Assembly (NCBI RefSeq): GCF_004027225.2
Contig: NC_044288.2
Location: 4,308,719-4,372,718, forward strand
Source of the DNA: Strigops habroptila
Lineage: Eukaryota > Chordata > Aves > Psittaciformes > Psittacidae
DNA length: 64,000 bases
Reading direction: 5' to 3'
Part shown: piece by piece, positions 59,900 to 64,000 of the stretch
Position numbering within the stretch: position 1 is the stretch's first letter
Layout: each line of letters begins with the position of its first letter
Notes under the pieces: generated by a model
Database searches by the model: none
What the model was told of the DNA's origin: nothing
Seen by the model: the letters and a program-made list of their open reading frames with translations, nothing else
Translations under genes and position numbers: made by a program

Positions 59900-60300
59900 T
59901 GTTCTGCTTCAGCGACGAGGAGCGTTTCCCGGGCCCTGGCTCCCCGCTCCGATCTCTGCGGGTGCAGGGTGTGAAGATGTGGCCGCCGTTACACACAGCC
60001 CGGGCACCCCCCGCCTCCGAGCACCGAGCGGGGCTGCGCACGGAGCACCAGCACCGGGCAATGTCCCCGGGGCTGTGAACGCCGCGACCCCCCCGGCGCT
60101 GGCCTGGGCTGTAGATCCCGCCCGGTGCCACCGGGGGGCAGCAGCGCCTCGTGGGAGCTCCCGGTGCCCCTGGGTGTCCGTCCCCGGGTGTCCCTGGGTG
60201 CTGGGAGGCTGGGGACCCTGCCTGCCTGCCTGCCTGGCTCCGTTGGGGTACCACGGCTGGTTAGCGGTGCCTGTGCCACCATCGATGGCCCCTGAGTGAC
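59900..60300. promoter_or_regulatory. Orphan CpG-rich patch
   Basis: Roughly 400 bases with CpG density like the gene promoters in this window, but about 1 kb beyond the STX12 start and with no recognised exon attached. It ends near a (CTGC)n run at 60219-60237. It may be an alternative STX12 promoter, the promoter of a noncoding RNA, or the remains of an exon. Confidence 0.4.
60219..60237. repeat. (CTGC)n short tandem run
   Basis: About four to five CTGC units ('ctgcctgcctgcctgcctg') at the edge of the orphan CpG-rich patch. Confidence 0.75.
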
Positions 60301-60586
60301 CAGCCCCCAGTGTCCCTCCTCCCTTGGGGACAGCCATGCTGGGATGGGGAGGAAAGGCTTCTTACTCCATACCCCTACAGTGGATATTACAGCCAAGTTG
60401 AAAGCCTGCTGTGGAAGCACCGCTATCTGCAGCGCTTTCCCCCTCCCTCCACCCTACAGATGCTCCCCTGCCTGCGCCCTGCCAGCCCCAGCAGCCTCAT
60501 GCCTGAGCTTGCTGCCCACACAGAGGCAGATGTAGGGTTTTGCATACTGAGAAGATAAGGAGGGCTTTTTTCGGCTCTGAAAGCTG

Positions 60587-60592
60587 TTTATT
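60587..60592 (-). terminator. Candidate minus-strand poly(A) signal
   Basis: Plus-strand TTTATT gives minus-strand AATAAA. It could mark the end of a gene entering from the right (FAM76A by synteny), which would place its 3' UTR across 60.6 kb and beyond. No coding exon supports this inside the window. Confidence 0.25.
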
Positions 60593-61084
60593 CTTTACAG
60601 CGCACTGACACCAGAACGGAAAGTGCCTTTTCCTGAAACTGGCTATTTATATCAGGCTGCTGTGCTGAGCCTTCCCTTGCAAGGGGGCAGGGAGGGACTC
60701 CTGCAGCTTTTCTTCCGCTGCCTTGAATTCACCCAGCGCTCCTTCAGACAGGAGCGGATAGAGCAGATCGTGCTGACCATCTGCTGGGGGCACGCTACCG
60801 CACCGGCAGCTTTTCATAACTCTTTGGAGTTACCAAACTCCACTGAGGATCCAATTCAGCTCCAAACGCTTTGGCTGTGCAGTCGGTGCTGTTCACAGCC
60901 CTGTACCCTTGCAAAGGCTTTGCAGGAGAAATCAGTCCTTTGTGGCAGTCATGGTTTTAATGCATGAAGCAGCTGTGCTTGTCCAGAGGGGACAATGCTT
61001 GTGGTGTGCAGAAATCAGCAGGTTTAGTCCTACCTTTCCAAGCTGCTCAACAGTGCGGTGTTCCCTGCATGCACACACTTGAGG

Positions 61085-61156
61085 TGGGATTTGGAACTAA
61101 GTCATCTTAAGGTCCCTTCCAACCCAAACCATTCTATGATATGATTCTATGATTTG
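61085..61156 (+). repeat. CR1 LINE 3' end with octamer tail
   Basis: 'cttaaggtcccttccaaccc' followed by 'aaaccattctatgatatgat' and 'tctatgattt' shows the CR1 3' end with its repeated ATTCTATG-type tail. The 5' side is truncated. Confidence 0.9.
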
Positions 61157-61704
61157 TCCGCTCCAAGATGTCTAAAATGCAGTCTCCAAGCCTTAGCAAG
61201 CTTTCCTTCCCTGGCAAAGGAGCGAAATAGGCACCTTCAAATCTCATCTCCATGAGATGCCTTTCTTAGGATTTTCCCCAGTTTAATTGTGTAGGGATGC
61301 TGGCAACTCTGCCTTGTCTTGCCCCAAGCAGGCCTGTGGCTCTGTGGGCAGTGCTGAGCTCCTCTTCCTCCAGGGACAATGGGATCCTCTTTTGAATCCC
61401 ACCAGAACTCCAGGGAACCTAGGACTAGGTTTAATTATTAGAAGTACAGCTCCTTCCCTTACCTAGCTGTGTCCCTTTGCAAACAAGGCTTGCTCTTGGC
61501 ACTCCTCACAGTGCACCACCTCAGCCTTACCCAGGTTTTCCCAGTGATGTGGTGGCTTTTGGTTGTGGCTCTTAGTAGCCCAGCACAGAAGTCCATGTGC
61601 CTCGCAAAGCAATACACAGGAGTTTGACCCAGAATGAAAGAATGAAATAACCCCCCCCATTCCCTTCTGATGTCTTGATGCTGTTGGAGAAAGGTAGAGG
61701 TGTG

Positions 61705-61815
61705 CAGAGGGTTTCTTTATATCCAACCTGAACTTCCCCTGTTTAAGTTTGAACCCATCACCCCTTGTCCTATTGCTACAATCCCTGATGAAGAGTCCCT
61801 CTCCAGCATCCTTAA
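61705..61815 (-). repeat. CR1 LINE internal fragment
   Basis: 'aacctgaacttcccctgttt' through 'acccatcaccccttgtccta' and 'gatgaagagtccctctccag' matches the CR1 region about 200 bases from its 3' end, in minus orientation. Confidence 0.85.
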
Positions 61816-62449
61816 AGTGTCAGTAAATTGGGGATTATGCTTCTATCCAGCAGCACTGCAAGCTGGGAGAGGATGGGGCAGACTATGCAGCTCTCCATCC
61901 ATGAACAGAAAGCCAGACATCAGTGTGGCTCCACACACCAAACGCAGTTGAACTAATGAGGATGGACACGTGGGTCAGAGCCAAGAATGGGAGAAGATCA
62001 GAAAACTGAGGTCTCTTCACCCCTGTGGTATTCCAGTGGTCACAAGCAGGTCATGCACTCTTGTAGCAGGCTGAACGTGCAGAATTCCCTGAAAATGTGA
62101 ACTCAATGGTATTTCTGGCAGATCTGGAAAGGAAATAATTGTCCATCTGGAGGCTGCAGGATGCACCACAGCCCTCTGCACACTGAGAGCGCTTCTGAGC
62201 TTCACATACAACTGACAAGAAGACTTGGCTGGCTTGTCAAAACTTTTCTCAACTCACTACAGTGCCCTGCAATCAACTGTCATTTGTATTTACAGTTGAA
62301 ACAGGAAAAACAGGACTTGGTCCATACCTTGGTGTAGCAATTATGAAGCAACCTAACGGCAGAGTGTAACCAGCATCTGAAAATCAGGAGTGTTGTAATG
62401 TGCCATAAACGGTGCCCCACAAGAGACCCTCAGCATTTAAGTGTCCAGA

Positions 62450-62590
62450 GAAATTCCAATCTCTGAAGATTTCCAAGTTTGAGTGGCCCAGGCCCTGAGC
62501 AGTTGCCCTCCCTTTGAGTGCTTGGAGCAGGAGATGGGACTGAGTGACTTCCAAAGGTCCCTTCCAGCCTAAATCTTTCTGTGGTTCTGT
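62450..62590 (+). repeat. CR1 LINE 3' fragment, diverged
   Basis: 'cttggagcaggagatgggac' through 'ttccaaaggtcccttccagc' and 'ctgtggttctgtgatgaatg' is a diverged CR1 3' end. Confidence 0.75.
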
Positions 62591-64000
62591 GATGAATGTT
62601 AGAAATACAGAACAACCAGATCTAATTATAGCATTGGAGAAATCCATGACACATCTATGGCTTAAACCAGTGCTGTTCCCTCCCCCATCCCATAAAACTA
62701 GAGACAGGGCAGGAACAAGTGCTCAAAACAATCTACAACACAAAGTGATCCTTGAATGGGGAGACTCAGGAGGGAACATCAAAGGAGCTATAAAATGGAG
62801 AAGGTGACCAAGAAATGATTGGGAATTGGGACACCCAACAAAGTGAGTGGGTGGCAGGTTTAAAACGAAGAGGAGCTTACAGAGCTTAAGCTTCTTATGA
62901 AGAGCTTGGTTACATCTTCACAACTGCCTTGTGGATTTCATTGGCAGAAGGTATTGCTGAAGTAAAATGTACCTATGAATTAAAAAGTGATTGCAGGTAT
63001 AGAGTGGGTAGGTCCACAGCAGGGTATTTGACTGGTAAAGACATAACCTGTGGCTCAGAACTCCTTGGACCACTCCTTTCTGAAAGCTGTGAAGCAGCAT
63101 CATGAGAAGGACCATGTACAATCACTCGATCCTCCCTGACTACCCAGTCCCAGAGGGCAGGTAGGACTAGATGGGCTTTTGCCTCGTCTTTCCCTGGCAG
63201 TTCTCACTTGATGTTCTCAATCCCTTTGGCTGCAAACAGGCACATGCTCATGGATCATCCCCAGGCTGGTCACGCCACAGGTTTCTGGGGTGCAGAGCAC
63301 TGCTTCTACCTGTGTCTGACAGCAGTGCCTAGGGCAGAGGATGCTGGCACATTTGCCATGGTCCTTCCCAGGTTCAATCACTCTCCATCACTGATCTGTG
63401 ACTCAAAGACTTCCTGGATCAAAGACTTCCTGACTCAGAAACAGAATCTTTTTACTTAGGGTGGATTTTTTCCCCAAATCTTTTGCCTATCTGCTCTGTG
63501 AGGCCACATGTCTCAGCACCTACCACATCCTGTGGCATAAGAGGTGTCCTGGGTCAGACCAAAAGACCTGACAGACAGTATCGTATCCTGCCCCCAATGT
63601 TGTCCTCAGTAGATGCCTTTAGCAAAACACAAGCACAAGGCAAACATGCATGACACTGCATGCTTGGCCAGCCTTCCAGCCCTTAACTCTGTTGTTCTTA
63701 AAGCCTCCTAAGACAGACACAATCTTTATGTGTTCACAGACTCTTCATGGGCTTCCAGGCACTTGTTTGGCCATCCCTCCAACCCTCAGCAACCTCCCAT
63801 ATCTACAGCATCTCGGGACTCATCTCGAGTCCCACAGCTCAACCATTCATTGGAGAAAAAAACCACCTCCTTTCATTTGCTTTGAACCTGCAACTTGCCA
63901 GTCTCCTTTGATGTCTTGGGAATCCTTTGATGCTTGCATGGGAAGAAGACTGAACAACTGCATCCCTTCTCGGATGCTTTGTGGTTAGTGGGGCCTCAGA

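Larger units (their letters stand above)
60300..64000. other. Right-hand stretch without a recognised gene
   Basis: No exon of a known family was found. By synteny the next gene should be FAM76A on the minus strand, but none of its cysteine-rich or coiled-coil sequence is visible, so it lies to the right of the window. A minus-strand AATAAA at 60592-60587 could end a transcript coming from the right. A 114-codon plus-strand ORF (60623-60967) is open but anonymous. CR1 remnants occur at 61085-61156, 61705-61815 and 62450-62590. The sequence near 63538-63605 ('ctgggtcagaccaaaagacc') resembles an old interspersed repeat of uncertain class. Confidence 0.5.

Noticed and set aside
60300-64000. FAM76A exons
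   Set aside because: Expected next by synteny, but no matching coding sequence is visible on the minus strand; only a possible poly(A) hexamer at 60587-60592.

Overview
This is vertebrate nuclear DNA, almost certainly from a bird. The repeats are dominated by CR1 LINE fragments, genes are compact and split by short introns with GT/AG junctions, and CpG islands mark the promoters. Six protein-coding genes could be assembled exon by exon with consistent reading phase. Their order and relative orientation match, as a mirror image, the human 1p35 block STX12-PPP1R8-THEMIS2-RPA2-SMPDL3B-XKR8-EYA3. From memory this block lies on a microchromosome in chicken (chromosome 23).

Layout. 1-2.88 kb: probable 3' UTR of a plus-strand gene whose coding part lies to the left (EYA3 by synteny). 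2.85-6.30 kb: XKR8 (minus), an apoptotic phospholipid scramblase. 6.94-12.52 kb: SMPDL3B (minus), a GPI-anchored phosphodiesterase. 12.77-17.51 kb: RPA2 (plus), the 32-kDa subunit of replication protein A, head to head with SMPDL3B across a 250-bp CpG-rich promoter. 19.13-23.39 kb: THEMIS2 (minus), an immune-cell signalling scaffold. About 26.8-45.91 kb: PPP1R8/NIPP1 (minus), a nuclear PP1 regulator with introns of 7.3 and 4.3 kb. 47.2-58.97 kb: STX12 (minus), an endosomal Qa-SNARE. 59.2-64 kb: no recognisable gene, but an unexplained CpG-rich patch, decayed CR1 pieces and one anonymous ORF.

The genes do not form a pathway. They are housekeeping genes (RPA2, PPP1R8, STX12) interleaved with membrane and immune genes (XKR8, SMPDL3B, THEMIS2). 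Features worth a second look are a near-perfect palindrome that can serve as poly(A) signal for both convergent genes at 2.85 kb; an avian THEMIS2 whose first CABIT domain seems to have lost about 75 residues in frame; a duplicated PU.1/IRF-like element just upstream of THEMIS2; an RPA2 N-terminus lacking two of the classic phosphosites; an exact DEVD caspase site in XKR8; and an orphan CpG island near 60 kb. I found no CRISPR array, bacterial system, intact mobile element or recognisable viral gene. Family lengths and human comparisons are from memory; no database search was possible.
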